NCBI GenBank assembly: GCA_013824015.1
Contig: PNNC01000043.1
Span: 1-61,887, forward strand
Direction: 5' to 3'
Source: Polaromonas sp.
Lineage (GTDB): Bacteria > Pseudomonadota > Gammaproteobacteria > Burkholderiales > Burkholderiaceae_C
Length of the DNA: 61,887 nt
Both the position numbers and the translations under genes were made by a program. Shown in pieces: positions 27,251 to 36,308 of this stretch (its first letter is position 1; each line of letters opens with the position of its first letter). The notes beneath the pieces were generated by a model that saw only the letters and a list, made by a program, of their open reading frames with translations, was not told where the DNA came from and ran no database searches.

Positions 27251-28687
27251 TCAGTTTTCCTTCTTCTCTTCCTTGCGCTCGACGATGGTCTTGCTGACCA
27301 GCACGGTGCGGCCCTTGAGCTGGTTCAGGGCCTGGGCCAGCTGGAAGTCCTTGTCGCTGCCGAACTCGGGCGGCCGGCGCTGCTCGGGGCTCTTTTTCGA
27401 CTCTTCCTCGAGGCGCTTGAGGGCTTCCTCACGGGCTTTTTCACGGCCCGGGTCCTTCGCCTCGGCGCCCTGGCCGCTGCCCAGGTGTTTCTCGAGGTCG
27501 GCTTCGCGGGTGCGCAAGGCGGCAAACGGGCTGCCTTCGGCGGTGTCATCAACCATCACATCGGGCACGATGCCCTTGGCCTGGATGGACTTGCCGCTGG
27601 GCGTGTAATAACGCGCCGTGGTCAGCTTCAGGCCGGTGTCGGGGCCGAGCGGGCGCACCGTTTGTACCGATCCCTTGCCGAAGGTCTGGTTGCCCATGAT
27701 GGTGGCGCGTTTGTAGTCCTGCAACGCACCTGCCACGATTTCGCTGGCCGAGGCCGAGCCTTCGTTGACCAGCACCACCAGCGGAACCGTCTTGATGGCC
27801 GCGGGCAGACGTTTGAGCGGGTCGGCGGCATTGCGACGCTGGTAGAACTCGGGCGCGGCCTTGTAGGTGAACTTGCTTTCGGGCAACTGCCCGTTGGTGG
27901 ACACCACGGTGACGTTTTCCGGCAGGAAGGCCGCCGACACCGCCACGGCGGCATCGAGCAGGCCGCCCGGGTCGTTGCGCAGATCCAGCACCAGCCCTTT
28001 GAGGTTGGGCTCCTGCTTGTAAATCTGCTCGAGCTTGGTGACGAAGTCCTCGACGGTGCGCTCCTGGAACTGGCTCAGGCGAATCCAGGCGTAACCCGGC
28101 TCGACCACCTTGCTGCGCACCGACTGGGTACGGATTTCCTCACGCGTGATGGTAACCGGGAAGGTCCGGTTTTCATCCTTGCGGAAAATCATCAGGACCA
28201 CCTTGGTCTTCGGCTCGCCACGCATTTTCTTGACGGCTTCGTTGAGCGACAGGCCCTTGACCGCGGTGTCGTCGATTTTGGTGATCAGGTCATTGGGTTT
28301 GAGGCCGGCGCGATCGGCCGGGGAGCCTTCAATCGGCGAGACCACCTTGACCAGGCCGTCTTCCTGCGCGATTTCAATGCCGACACCGACAAAACGGCCG
28401 CTGGTGCCTTCGCGGAATTCCTTGAAGGACTTCTTGTCGAAATACACCGAATGCGGGTCCAGGCTGGCCACCATGCCGGAAATCGCATCGGAGATCAGCT
28501 TTTTCTCGTCCACCGGCTCGACGTAGTCGGTCTTGACCATGCCAAACACCGCCGCGAGTTGTTGCAGCTCTTCCAGCGGCAGCGGGGTCAGCCCGCCGCG
28601 TGCGACAGCCTGCAATTGCACCGTGGTCAGTGCTCCGGCCACGGCGCCAATGGAGATCCAGCCTGCAATCTTGAGTTTCTGACCCAT
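27251..28687 (-). CDS. ctpA: S41-family C-terminal processing protease
   Basis: 478 residues. An N-terminal signal/anchor helix (IAGWISIGAVAGALTTVQL), a PDZ domain (GVGIEIAQEDGLVKVVSPIE on) and the S41 peptidase core. The Ser-Lys dyad fits Ser313 (VNEGSASASEI) and Lys338 (TFGKGS), 25 residues apart as in Tsp/CtpA. The charged tail (residues 420-478) is Lys/Glu-rich. It trims or degrades periplasmic proteins. Its placement by gpmA is common in Burkholderiales. Confidence 0.94.
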   Translation of the reverse strand: MGQKLKIAGWISIGAVAGALTTVQLQAVARGGLTPLPLEELQQLAAVFGMVKTDYVEPVDEKKLISDAISGMVASLDPHSVYFDKKSFKEFREGTSGRFVGVGIEIAQEDGLVKVVSPIEGSPADRAGLKPNDLITKIDDTAVKGLSLNEAVKKMRGEPKTKVVLMIFRKDENRTFPVTITREEIRTQSVRSKVVEPGYAWIRLSQFQERTVEDFVTKLEQIYKQEPNLKGLVLDLRNDPGGLLDAAVAVSAAFLPENVTVVSTNGQLPESKFTYKAAPEFYQRRNAADPLKRLPAAIKTVPLVVLVNEGSASASEIVAGALQDYKRATIMGNQTFGKGSVQTVRPLGPDTGLKLTTARYYTPSGKSIQAKGIVPDVMVDDTAEGSPFAALRTREADLEKHLGSGQGAEAKDPGREKAREEALKRLEEESKKSPEQRRPPEFGSDKDFQLAQALNQLKGRTVLVSKTIVERKEEKKEN

Positions 28688-28839
28688 AAATACCTTCGTT
28701 TGCCTAGATTAAAGACAGTTGCCACAGATTTTGAACCAATATACACCTTGGAGAAAGGCCCCGGCTTGCAGTTCCCGTGCCATAGGCCGCACAAGGGGAA
28801 AATGTTTCAAATCGGGCCGGCTTTACCCGCGCTTGACAT

Positions 28840-29595
28840 TCAGGCCTTGCCCTGGGCGGCCACGGCCGCTGCGGCTTTGGCGATGGCCTCGCTGTCGCCC
28901 AGGTAGTAGTGGCGCAAGGGCTTCAGATCGGCATCGAGTTCGTACACCAGCGGAATGCCGTTGGGGATGTTCAGCCCGACGATGTCCTGGTCGCTGATGT
29001 TGTCCAGGTACTTGACCAGCGCGCGGATGGAGTTGCCATGGGCCGCCACCACGATGCGTTTGCCGGCACGGATGGCCGGGGCCATGGATTCGTTCCAGAA
29101 CGGCAGCACGCGGGCCACCGTGTCCTTCAGGCATTCGGTCAGCGGTGCCTCGCCGGGCTGGAGCTTGGCGTAACGCGGGTCCCGGCCTTCCCAGCGTTCG
29201 TCGTCGGGCGTCAGCGGCGGCGGCGGTATGTCGTAGCTGCGGCGCCAGGCCAGCACCTGCGCGTCACCGTATTTTTTGGCGGTCTCGGCCTTGTTCAGGC
29301 CCTGCAGCGCGCCATAGTGCCGCTCGTTCAGCCGCCAGCTGTGCACCACCGGCAGCCAGGTCCGGTCCATTTCGTCGAGGGTGTGCCAGAGCGTGCGGGT
29401 GGCGCGCTTGAGCACGCTGGTGTAAGCCACATCGAAGTCGTAGCCCTCGCTTTTGAGCAGTTTGCCGGCGGCGATGGCCTGCGCGACGCCCGTGGGCGTG
29501 AGGTCTACATCGGCCCAGCCGGTGAAGCGGTTTTCAAGGTTCCAGGTGGATTCGCCGTGGCGGATGAGCACAAGTTTGTACATGGGTGAGGCCAT
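28840..29595 (-). CDS. gpmA: 2,3-bisphosphoglycerate-dependent phosphoglycerate mutase
   Basis: 251 residues with the RHGES motif (His13 phosphorylated) and the second active-site histidine in [17 protein letters not shown]. It interconverts 3- and 2-phosphoglycerate in glycolysis and gluconeogenesis. A second ATG at codon 5 ([12 protein letters not shown]) matches the usual N-terminus better; neither has a clear ribosome site. It is transcribed divergently from the rhodanese gene. Confidence 0.96.
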   Translation of the reverse strand: MASPMYKLVLIRHGESTWNLENRFTGWADVDLTPTGVAQAIAAGKLLKSEGYDFDVAYTSVLKRATRTLWHTLDEMDRTWLPVVHSWRLNERHYGALQGLNKAETAKKYGDAQVLAWRRSYDIPPPPLTPDDERWEGRDPRYAKLQPGEAPLTECLKDTVARVLPFWNESMAPAIRAGKRIVVAAHGNSIRALVKYLDNISDQDIVGLNIPNGIPLVYELDADLKPLRHYYLGDSEAIAKAAAAVAAQGKA

Positions 29596-29718
29596 AGAAA
29601 GGGTGGAATGGGGGCGGGGGCAGGGCGCAAAACAGGGTTGGCCAGGGGGTGCGCGCAGCCGTGTTCACCCCTGCATTCTAAAATCAGCGATTAACCGCAA
29701 AACCCTGAAGGACTCAAA

Positions 29719-30129
29719 GTGAAATTTCTCATCGATAACTGGATGCTGATCGGCATTGCGCTGGCATCCGGCGGCATGCTGGTGTGGCCCCTGATTTCCA
29801 GCGGCATGGCGGCCGGATCGCTCAGTGCCACCGGGGCCGTGCAACTGATCAACCGCGACAAGGCCGTGGTGATCGATGTCAGTGAGGTGGAGGAGTTTGC
29901 CGGCGGCCATGTGGTCGGCGCGAAAAACATTCCGCTGAGCCAGCTGGAGGAAAAGCTGCCCGCGACCGTCAAGAACAAGGCGCTGCCGCTGATTCTGGTG
30001 TGCCCGAGCGGCGCCCGCGCCAACCGGGCGCTGGCGCTGGCCAAAAAACTCGGCTACGAGCAGGCCCAATGCCTGGCCGGCGGGCTGAAATCCTGGAAAG
30101 AGGCTAACCTGCCCCTTGAGAAGGCCTGA
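29719..30129 (+). CDS. Membrane-anchored rhodanese-like sulfurtransferase
   Basis: 136 residues starting at GTG with GAAGGA upstream. An N-terminal membrane helix (residues 8-30) is followed by a rhodanese domain with active-site Cys95 (LVCPSGARANRA). The family transfers sulfane sulfur. The order gpmA divergent from rhodanese-grxC-secB-gpsA is conserved in betaproteobacteria. Confidence 0.9.
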   Translation: MKFLIDNWMLIGIALASGGMLVWPLISSGMAAGSLSATGAVQLINRDKAVVIDVSEVEEFAGGHVVGAKNIPLSQLEEKLPATVKNKALPLILVCPSGARANRALALAKKLGYEQAQCLAGGLKSWKEANLPLEKA

Positions 30130-30170
30130 TTCGCGGGCTGCCACCCTGAACCCGACCGGAGAAGTTATCG

Positions 30171-30428
30171 ATGCAAACCGTCAAGATCTACCTGACCGCC
30201 AGTTGTCCTTATTGCATTCACGCCAAGCAATTGCTCAAGCAGCGCGGGGTCGAGGCGATCGAGGAAATCCGCGTGGACATGCAGCCGGCCGAGCGGCAAA
30301 AGATGATGGAGATCACCGGCCGCCGCACGGTGCCGCAGATTTTCATCGGTGACACGCATGTGGGCGGCTGCGACGACCTGGTGGCGCTGGACGGCCAGGG
30401 CGGTCTGCTGCCGCTGCTCAACAGCTGA
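30171..30428 (+). CDS. grxC: Glutaredoxin 3
   Basis: 85 residues, a complete dithiol glutaredoxin with the CPYC active site at 12-15, the TVPQIFIG cis-Pro loop and the GGCDDL glutathione-binding motif. It reduces disulfides using glutathione. GGAGAAG precedes the ATG. Confidence 0.96.
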   Translation: MQTVKIYLTASCPYCIHAKQLLKQRGVEAIEEIRVDMQPAERQKMMEITGRRTVPQIFIGDTHVGGCDDLVALDGQGGLLPLLNS

Positions 30429-30482
30429 ATCCCGCCCTGCCCGGTGCTGCTGCGCCGGGCGCACCTGAGATAATGGGCGGTG

Positions 30483-30514
30483 CCTGCGGCGCGCGCCGCA
30501 GGTTTTATTTTTTT
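30483..30514 (+). terminator. Intrinsic terminator between grxC and secB
   Basis: Arms CCTGCGGC and GCCGCAGG around GCGC, followed by TTTTATTTTTTT. It ends only 22 bases before the secB ATG, so secB would be reached by readthrough, or the hairpin lies in the secB leader and acts as an attenuator. A TAAT-containing -10-like sequence (GATAATGG) sits just upstream of the hairpin. Confidence 0.8.
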
Positions 30515-30536
30515 CACGCCTTCCGAAAGATTCACC

Positions 30537-31004
30537 ATGGCCGAAGCCAACCTTGACCCCGTGTTCCAGATCCAGCGCGTCTACCTCAAGGACATTTCGC
30601 TGGAGCAGCCCAATTCCCCGGAAATCCTGCTGAACCAGGAGCAGCCTGCGGTCGACATCCAGCTCGGCGTCGACGCCCTGCCCATCACCGACGGCCTGTA
30701 CGAAGTCAGCGTGACTGCCACCGTGCACACCAAGATCGAGGACAAGACCGTGTTCCTGGTCGAGGCCAAGCAGGCCGGCATTTTTGAGATCCGCAACATG
30801 CCGCCCGAGCAGCTCAACGCGGTGCTGGGCATCGCCTGCCCGCAAATCGTGTATCCCTACCTGCGCGGCAATGTGGCCGACGTGATCCAGCGTGGCGGTT
30901 TCCCGCCCGTCAACCTGGCCGAGATCAATTTCCAGGCGATGTTCGAGCAGCAGCAGGCCGCCGCCGCCTCGGCAGCGCAGGAAACCCCGCAAATCATCGT
31001 CTGA
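30537..31004 (+). CDS. secB: Protein-export chaperone SecB
   Basis: 155 residues, the normal size of SecB, with the core [28 protein letters not shown] and [20 protein letters not shown]. SecB holds precursor proteins unfolded and delivers them to SecA. The C-terminal tail lacks the zinc-binding part of SecA but is typical. It is 28 bases before gpsA. Confidence 0.97.
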   Translation: MAEANLDPVFQIQRVYLKDISLEQPNSPEILLNQEQPAVDIQLGVDALPITDGLYEVSVTATVHTKIEDKTVFLVEAKQAGIFEIRNMPPEQLNAVLGIACPQIVYPYLRGNVADVIQRGGFPPVNLAEINFQAMFEQQQAAAASAAQETPQIIV

Positions 31005-31032
31005 TCCCTGGCGACCCCGCTTCCCGCCCGTC

Positions 31033-32082
31033 ATGAAAATTGCTGTCCTCGGCGCCGGTGCCTGGGGCACCGCCCTGGCCATCAGTGCCGCGCGGTCGGC
31101 GTCGGCCTCTTCCGCCGCGCCACGCCACCAGGTCAGCCTGTGGGCGCGGGATCCGGCGCAACTGGCAGACCTGCAGTCGCAGCGGGTCAACCGCCGCTAC
31201 CTGCCGGGCCTGGCGCTGCCGCCATCCCTGCTGCTCGGTGGCGGCAGCGATGCCTCGCTGACGGCCTTGCTGGCCGGGCAGGAACTGATCGTCATAGCCA
31301 CCCCGATTGCCGGCCTGCGCGGCATGTTGCAGCGCCTGCAGCAGACCAGCGTTCCCGTCGCCTGGCTGTGCAAGGGGTTTGAGGCGCCGCTGCCTGCCGC
31401 GGCTGCGGATTCAGAGTCTTTCGGCTTGCTGGCCCATGAAATACGCGCCCAGGCCGCTGTCCATTTGAAAGCGGGTGCGCTCAGCGGGCCGAGTTTTGCG
31501 CAGGAGGTCGCGCGCGGCCAGCCGACCGCGCTGGTGGCGGCCAGCGAACATCCGCAGGTGCGCGACGCGCTGGTGGCAGCCTTTCACGGGCCGGCGCTGC
31601 GGGTCTATGCCAACGACGACATCATCGGCGTCGAGGTGGGGGGCGCGGTCAAGAATGTGCTGGCGATCGCGACCGGCCTGTGCGACGGCCTGAACCTCGG
31701 GCTCAACGCCCGCGCCGCGCTGATCACGCGCGGCCTGGCCGAGATGACGCGACTGGGCCTGGCGCTCGGCGCGCGGGCCGAAACCTTCACCGGCCTGTCC
31801 GGCCTGGGCGACCTGGTGCTGACCGCCACCGGCGACCTGAGCCGCAACCGCCAGGTCGGCCTGTTGCTCGCCAGGGGCCAGTCGCTGGCCCAGGCGGTGC
31901 AGTCGCTGGGCCATGTTGCCGAAGGTGTGTACTGCGCCCGCACGGTGGTGCAGCGCGCCCAGGGCCTGGGCGTGGAGATGCCGATCTCGGAAGCCGTCGT
32001 GGCCTTGCTGGACGGGCAGATCCAGCCGGCCGAAGCCGTGGCGCTGCTGATGGGGCGCGATCCGGCGGACGAACAGCGCTAG
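31033..32082 (+). CDS. gpsA: Glycerol-3-phosphate dehydrogenase [NAD(P)+]
   Basis: 349 residues. The NAD-binding [10 protein letters not shown] motif, [23 protein letters not shown], the active-site Lys in [13 protein letters not shown] and the C-terminal [14 protein letters not shown] are present. It makes sn-glycerol-3-phosphate for phospholipids. Compared with the usual protein there is a Ser/Ala-rich insertion near residues 20-33. Position after secB is conserved. Confidence 0.96.
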   Translation: MKIAVLGAGAWGTALAISAARSASASSAAPRHQVSLWARDPAQLADLQSQRVNRRYLPGLALPPSLLLGGGSDASLTALLAGQELIVIATPIAGLRGMLQRLQQTSVPVAWLCKGFEAPLPAAAADSESFGLLAHEIRAQAAVHLKAGALSGPSFAQEVARGQPTALVAASEHPQVRDALVAAFHGPALRVYANDDIIGVEVGGAVKNVLAIATGLCDGLNLGLNARAALITRGLAEMTRLGLALGARAETFTGLSGLGDLVLTATGDLSRNRQVGLLLARGQSLAQAVQSLGHVAEGVYCARTVVQRAQGLGVEMPISEAVVALLDGQIQPAEAVALLMGRDPADEQR

Positions 32083-32128
32083 TGCGCCTCGTGCCCGGCC
32101 GGGGCAAGGTTTTTGAGGCGTTTTTTGG

Positions 32129-32178
32129 CGCCAGCCCATATGCGGCAAGCGCATGCAGCTATTGAATTAATAGCGGAT
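32129..32178 (-). repeat. REP-like dispersed palindromic element (copy 5, inverted)
   Basis: GCCAGCCCATATGC and CAGCTATTGAATTAATAGC are family arms in reverse order. It begins the 624-base gap between gpsA and the next gene. Confidence 0.75.
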
Positions 32179-32189
32179 TCGCCGCACCG

Positions 32190-32663
32190 CTGTCATCCCG
32201 GACTGGATCCGGGATCCATCTTTGGCTGCATCTACGGTTGTAGTTGGTGCGCGTCAGTTGGCCGGGGGTTGCCCGGCAGCAAGTAACTTTCTTTTGCTTC
32301 GCCAAAAGAAAGTCACCAAAGAAAAGGCGACCCGATGGTCTGGGTCCCCTGCGCTGCGCTCCGGGGCAACCTGCGGTGCTCGGTCAAAGCGGGGTCTCGC
32401 TCGAACTCGGCTTCGCCTCAGACAATCGCGATCCCTGATCCGCTTTGACCTGCGCTCCTCGGCCCAGCCCGACGGGTGGGGAGAAACCAAATGCGGGAAC
32501 AAAAATCCGGAGTCCTTGAAGCGTGCAGCGCTTCAAGGACGGGAATCCCAACGGAACGTCATGTTGGCACGCGAGCGCAGCACACGCGGCCACATGAGGC
32601 TGCCTTCTCTCGTCCAGCGGGGCGAGGGAAGGGCGGGGGTTTGGGAGTGGGGAGTTGAATCTA
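32190..32663 (+). repeat. Composite structured repeat, copy 1
   Basis: After GGATCCGGGATCCA comes a variable stretch, then a perfect 11-bp hairpin (32286-32313) and a 198-bp core (32326-32523) shared with 54233-54430, with similarity running on to about 32663. The core includes stem arms at 32382-32392 and 32440-32450, a GGC/GCC hairpin at 32409-32417 and a long CTTGAAGCG/CGCTTCAAG hairpin just after it. No convincing gene is seen here. The whole gap 32083-32706 is filled by this element and the preceding REP-like copy. Confidence 0.85.
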
Positions 32664-32706
32664 CTGCGCTCGGCGAGCTGCAGGCGGGGCGTGAGGCAGC
32701 GAAGGC

Positions 32707-33063
32707 TCAAGCCCTCTGCTGCATCTTCTCGATCCTCTCGCCCATGCGCGAGAGCAGATACCACCACTCGCTGTCATCCTCGCGGTAAGTCCGCACCGCG
32801 CCGGCGCGGACCAGGATCTTGCGCAACTCGTCGTCTTCAAACCCCCCCAGGTGTTTTTTGAGCACGTCGAAGGAACGGTCGGTGAAACTTTTGTGGCTGA
32901 GGAAATGGCGCGCGGTTTCCTCGGCCATGAATTCGGTTTTGTATTGCTGCTGCAGGGCCTGCAACTGGTGCCTGAACTGCTGGCGATTCACGGCGAAAGT
33001 CACGAGGCCGCCGACCAGGGTGCCGAGCAGGGTGAACAGGGGCGTCAGGAGGCTGGGTTCCAT
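32707..33063 (-). CDS. Conserved hypothetical membrane-anchored protein
   Basis: 118 residues from the ATG that gives MEPSLLTPLFTLLGTLVGGL, a short N-terminal membrane anchor. A coiled-coil-like stretch follows (RQQFRHQLQALQQQYKTEF) and then a conserved-looking C-terminal domain (FDVLKKHLGGFEDDELRKIL, WWYLLSRMGERI). I do not recognise the family by name. It is divergent from the second yqj-like triad. Confidence 0.75.
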   Translation of the reverse strand: MEPSLLTPLFTLLGTLVGGLVTFAVNRQQFRHQLQALQQQYKTEFMAEETARHFLSHKSFTDRSFDVLKKHLGGFEDDELRKILVRAGAVRTYREDDSEWWYLLSRMGERIEKMQQRA

Positions 33064-33251
33064 GGGTGCATGCCGCTCAGGGCGTGAAAGAAAGGAGTCC
33101 GCATTATTGCGGCGAATCAAGTCGGGCCAGGAAATTCGTCCCGGACCTGTACTGCGGCTTTGGCACTGGACTAAACTGTTCCGCAACACGCTGCGCCTTT
33201 GCCGGCGTGTTCGTCGCCGACCTTTTTTTCAACCGCATCCGGGAGCCCGCC

Positions 33252-33554
33252 ATGGAAAACACCAGCAAGGAAAAACTGATCACCGACATGAAAGTTGTGC
33301 TCACCGACGTCGAGGAGCTGCTCAAGGCCGCCACCGCCGCCACCGGCGAAACCGCCGCCGCCCTGCGTGAAAAGGCTGCGGGCAAACTCAAGCTCGCCAC
33401 CGAAAAGCTGACCGGCCTGCAGGAAGCGGCGCTGCTCAAGGGCAAGGAAGCGGCCAAAGTCACCGACGAGTATGTTCACGCCAACCCGTGGAAGGCCGTT
33501 GGCGTCGCGGCGGCGGCCGGTTTCCTGATTGGCCTGCTGGTCAACCGCAAGTAA
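33252..33554 (+). CDS. yqjD: DUF883 (YqjD-like) membrane-anchored protein
   Basis: 100 residues. A helical, Ala/Lys/Glu-rich part precedes the C-terminal anchor YVHANPWKAVGVAAAAGFLI that ends in GLLVNRK, the YqjD/ElaB signature. It is the first gene of a triad with a holin-like and a YqjK-like gene, the same order as yqjD-yqjE-yqjK of E. coli. A paralogue lies at 20733-21134. Confidence 0.88.
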   Translation: MENTSKEKLITDMKVVLTDVEELLKAATAATGETAAALREKAAGKLKLATEKLTGLQEAALLKGKEAAKVTDEYVHANPWKAVGVAAAAGFLIGLLVNRK

Positions 33555-33579
33555 TTCCGGACCACCGGGACCTTGCCGC

Positions 33580-33993
33580 GTGAACACGTCTGACACCGGC
33601 GCGCCGCCGCGCCTGCTCGCCTCCTTGCGCCAGCTCGCGCTGACGGCGCTGGCGATGGGGCATACGCGGCTGGCGCTGGCCGGAGCCGAACTCGAGGAAG
33701 AGCTGCAGCGCCTGGTCGGCTTGTTGCTGAGCCTGCTGGGACTGCTGGTGTTTGCCGTGATGGGCGTGCTGATGCTGACCTTCACCGTGGTGCTGGCCGT
33801 CGATGCGGGCCAGCGCGTGGCGGTGATGGGCGGTTTTGCCCTCGCCTACCTGGGACTGGCGGGCGGCTTTGTGTGGCGCTTGCGGCGCATGCTGAGCGAC
33901 CGGCCGCCCTTCCTGCAGGCCACACTGGCGGAAATTGCACGCGACCGCGACGCCCTGCAGGCGGCCTCCAGCACCCGGAATACCCATGAATGA
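33580..33993 (+). CDS. yqjE: Holin-X/YqjE-like membrane protein
   Basis: 137 residues from a GTG start. An amphipathic N-terminal helix (RQLALTALAMGHTRLALAGA) precedes two membrane helices (LLLSLLGLLVFAVMGVLML and VMGGFALAYLGLAGGFVW) and a charged C-terminus. It overlaps the next gene by eight bases. It is the YqjE-type partner of the DUF883 protein and not a phage gene. Confidence 0.8.
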   Translation: MNTSDTGAPPRLLASLRQLALTALAMGHTRLALAGAELEEELQRLVGLLLSLLGLLVFAVMGVLMLTFTVVLAVDAGQRVAVMGGFALAYLGLAGGFVWRLRRMLSDRPPFLQATLAEIARDRDALQAASSTRNTHE

Positions 33994-34363
33994 CGCTGCC
34001 AGCCAGCGCGCCTTGAGGAAGCAGGCCTTGCTGCTGCGCTCGGCGGCTGAACGTGCCGAACTGGTTCATGCCGTCAGCGCCGTGCGCCAGTCGACGCCGC
34101 TGTTCGGCAAGGCGGGGCCGGGTCTGGCCCTGGGCAAGGGCCTGCCACTGGCCCTGGGCCTGCTCAAACGCGCGCCCTTGCTCAGTCCGCTGCTGTCGCT
34201 GGCCCTGGCGGGCGCGCGCCGGCCGGTGATCCGGTATGCAGCGCTGGCGGCGGGGGGCGCCTGGCTCGCCTGGAAAGGCAGTCAGTGGCTGGCCGCGCAA
34301 CGGGGCGAGACTTCGGCGCCTGCCCCTGCGGCTGCGCAGCGGGATCCGGATGCTCCTGAATAA
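33986..34363 (+). CDS. yqjK: YqjK-like protein
   Basis: 125 residues, Ala/Leu-rich, with Arg-rich patches (RALRKQALLLRSAAERAEL) and one hydrophobic helix (VIRYAALAAGGAWLAWKG). The assignment rests mainly on its place as third gene after DUF883 and holin-like genes. The stop codon and following bases belong to a REP-like element. Confidence 0.68.
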   Translation: MNDAASQRALRKQALLLRSAAERAELVHAVSAVRQSTPLFGKAGPGLALGKGLPLALGLLKRAPLLSPLLSLALAGARRPVIRYAALAAGGAWLAWKGSQWLAAQRGETSAPAPAAAQRDPDAPE

Positions 34364-34417
34364 ATAGCAGGCGAGGAAGGCGGGACATGGGCTGGGGCCC
34401 GATTTGATGCCTCAAAC
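34353..34417 (+). repeat. REP-like dispersed palindromic element (copy 6)
   Basis: CTCCTGAATAAATAGCAGG then GGACATGGGCTGGGGCCCGATTTG. It overlaps the end of the yqjK-like gene and supplies its TAA stop. Confidence 0.75.
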
Positions 34418-34429
34418 CGGCCGATGGCC

Positions 34430-35278
34430 TCAGATTTCCAGGTTGTCGATCAGTCGTGTCGTGCCCAGCCTGGCCGCACCCAGCACGACCAGGGGCGTCC
34501 CGGCGTCAGCGCTGTCCGGCGGCAGCAGGTCGCTGCGGCGGCGCACGCTCAGGTAGTCGGGCGTCCAGCCGCGTGCCGCCAGGGCCACCATGGCTTGCTC
34601 CTCCAGCATTTCCCGTCGTGCCAGGCCTTGCGCCTGCACCGCCTGGCCCAGCGCCTGCAGCGCGCGCGACAGCGACACCGCTTCGCTGCGCTCGGTGGCG
34701 GTCAGGTAGCCGTTGCGCGAGGACAGCGCCAGGCCGTCGGCAGCGCGCAGGGTCTCGCCAGGAACGATCTTTATCGGCAGTGCAAACTGCTGCACCATGC
34801 GCTGCACGATCATCAGCTGCTGGTAGTCCTTCTTGCCGAACATGGCGAAGCCCTCGGGCTTGCCGGCGAATACGCTGGAAAACAGTTTCATCACCACGGT
34901 GCTGACGCCGACAAAAAATCCCGGGCGGAAGTGGCCCTCGAGGATGTCGGCGAGTTCGGCCGGTGGGTGCACCTTGTAGGTCTGCGGCTCGGGGTACAGG
35001 TCGGTCTCGCGCGGCGCAAACAGCAGGTCGCAGCCGGCGGCACGCAGCCGCTCGCAGTCGGCTTCCCAGGTACGCGGGTAGCTGTCGAAGTCCTCATGCG
35101 GTGCAAATTGCAGGCGGTTCACAAAAATGCTGGCCACCGTCACATCGCCCAGCGGTTTGGCCTTGTCCACCAGCGCGATGTGGCCATCGTGCAGATTGCC
35201 CATGGTGGCGACAAAAGCCGGGCGCTGGAAAGGCGCCAGGGCGGCGCGCAGGTCGGTGATGCTGTGGACGATGTTCAT
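34430..35278 (-). CDS. panC: Pantothenate synthetase
   Basis: 282 residues. It joins pantoate and beta-alanine with ATP. Seen: the nucleotidyltransferase motif [61 protein letters not shown] and the KMSKS equivalent [10 protein letters not shown]. It is the last gene of the thi-pan operon. Confidence 0.97.
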   Translation of the reverse strand: MNIVHSITDLRAALAPFQRPAFVATMGNLHDGHIALVDKAKPLGDVTVASIFVNRLQFAPHEDFDSYPRTWEADCERLRAAGCDLLFAPRETDLYPEPQTYKVHPPAELADILEGHFRPGFFVGVSTVVMKLFSSVFAGKPEGFAMFGKKDYQQLMIVQRMVQQFALPIKIVPGETLRAADGLALSSRNGYLTATERSEAVSLSRALQALGQAVQAQGLARREMLEEQAMVALAARGWTPDYLSVRRRSDLLPPDSADAGTPLVVLGAARLGTTRLIDNLEI

Positions 35279-35339
35279 GCGGTGCGAAAGGGTTGCAGTT
35301 CAGAAAGGGCGACTATACAAGTGAAGCGCAGGGCTCATG

Positions 35340-35423
35340 TCTTCACCAGCCGGGGCCGCAGGCGCAGCGCCCTCAGGGCGGTGCACAGAGCTGCACGCCG
35401 TGAGCGAACTTGGGGCCTTGTTT
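35340..35423. repeat. GC-rich dispersed intergenic element (family B, copy 2)
   Basis: CGCAGCGCCCTCAGGGCGG and GAGCTGCACGCCGTGAGCG then AACTTGGGGCC resemble the elements at 15647 and 45660. It separates panB from panC, an unusual gap in an otherwise tight operon. Confidence 0.55.
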
Positions 35424-36296
35424 CTACCAGGCGTGAATGGCATCGACCGGGAAGCGGCCCTGCTTGACCGCCAGCACATAGGCCTGCATCGCGCCCTGAA
35501 CGCTGTGCGCCTCGGCCATGAAGTTGTGCACAAACTTCGGCATCTTGCCCAGGTTCATGCCCAGCATGTCGTGCAGCACCAGCACCTGGCCGGCGGTGCC
35601 GACGCCAGCGCCTATGCCAATGGTGGCGCACTGCGTCAGGTCGCGGGTCAGCGCCGCCGACAGCGCGGCCGGCACCATCTCCAGCACCAGCATGGCCGCG
35701 CCGGCATCCTGCAGCGCATGCGCCTGGCTGCGCAGGAGGGCCCCGGCCTCGTCACCGCGGCCCTGCACCCGGTAACCGCCCAGGGCATGCACGGTTTGCG
35801 GCGTCAGGCCCAGGTGCGCGCAGACGGGAATGCCGCGTTCGACCAGGAAGTGCACGGTCTCGGTGGTCCAGCCGCCGCCTTCGAGCTTGACCATGTGGGC
35901 GCCGGCCTGCATCAGCACCGCGGCGCTGCGCAGCGCCTGTTCTTTCGATTCGTGGTAACTGCCGAAGGGCAGGTCGGCGATCAGCCAGGCGGTGGCCTGG
36001 GCCCGCCGCAGGCCGCGTGCCACACACTCGGTGTGGTGCCGCATGGTTTCCAGCGTCACGCCCACCGTGCTGCCCAGACCCTGGCAAACCATGCCCAGTG
36101 AATCGCCGACCAGGATGCATTCAACACCCGCCGCGTCGGCGACTGCTGCAAAAGTTGCGTCGTAGGCGGTCAGCATGGTGATTTTTTCGCCCTGCGCGTG
36201 CATCTCGCGCAGGCGCGGCAGGCTCACCGGCTTGCGCGAGGCGGCCGGTGGCGCGGCGGGCAGGGTGCCGTAGGGGCTGGCGGGGGCAACGGTCAT
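35424..36296 (-). CDS. panB: 3-methyl-2-oxobutanoate hydroxymethyltransferase
   Basis: 290 residues. It transfers a hydroxymethyl group from methylene-tetrahydrofolate to 2-oxoisovalerate to form ketopantoate. Seen: [20 protein letters not shown], the metal/substrate motif [21 protein letters not shown] and [18 protein letters not shown]. The AGGAG ribosome site lies 12 bases after thiE, so panB is cotranscribed with the thiamine genes. Confidence 0.97.
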   Translation of the reverse strand: MTVAPASPYGTLPAAPPAASRKPVSLPRLREMHAQGEKITMLTAYDATFAAVADAAGVECILVGDSLGMVCQGLGSTVGVTLETMRHHTECVARGLRRAQATAWLIADLPFGSYHESKEQALRSAAVLMQAGAHMVKLEGGGWTTETVHFLVERGIPVCAHLGLTPQTVHALGGYRVQGRGDEAGALLRSQAHALQDAGAAMLVLEMVPAALSAALTRDLTQCATIGIGAGVGTAGQVLVLHDMLGMNLGKMPKFVHNFMAEAHSVQGAMQAYVLAVKQGRFPVDAIHAW

Positions 36297-36308
36297 GGGA
36301 ACTCCTGT

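Noticed and set aside
32491..32658. Short frame beginning MREQKSGVLEA, with a counterpart at 54398-54544 and a GGGGAG site upstream
   Set aside because: The frames match because the DNA repeat matches. Most codon differences between the two copies change the residue and the two ends differ, whereas stems are preserved, so structure, not protein, seems conserved.
32083..32706. Long gap checked for an insertion sequence
   Set aside because: No terminal inverted repeats with target duplication and no transposase frame could be seen; the content is explained by the REP-like element and the composite repeat.
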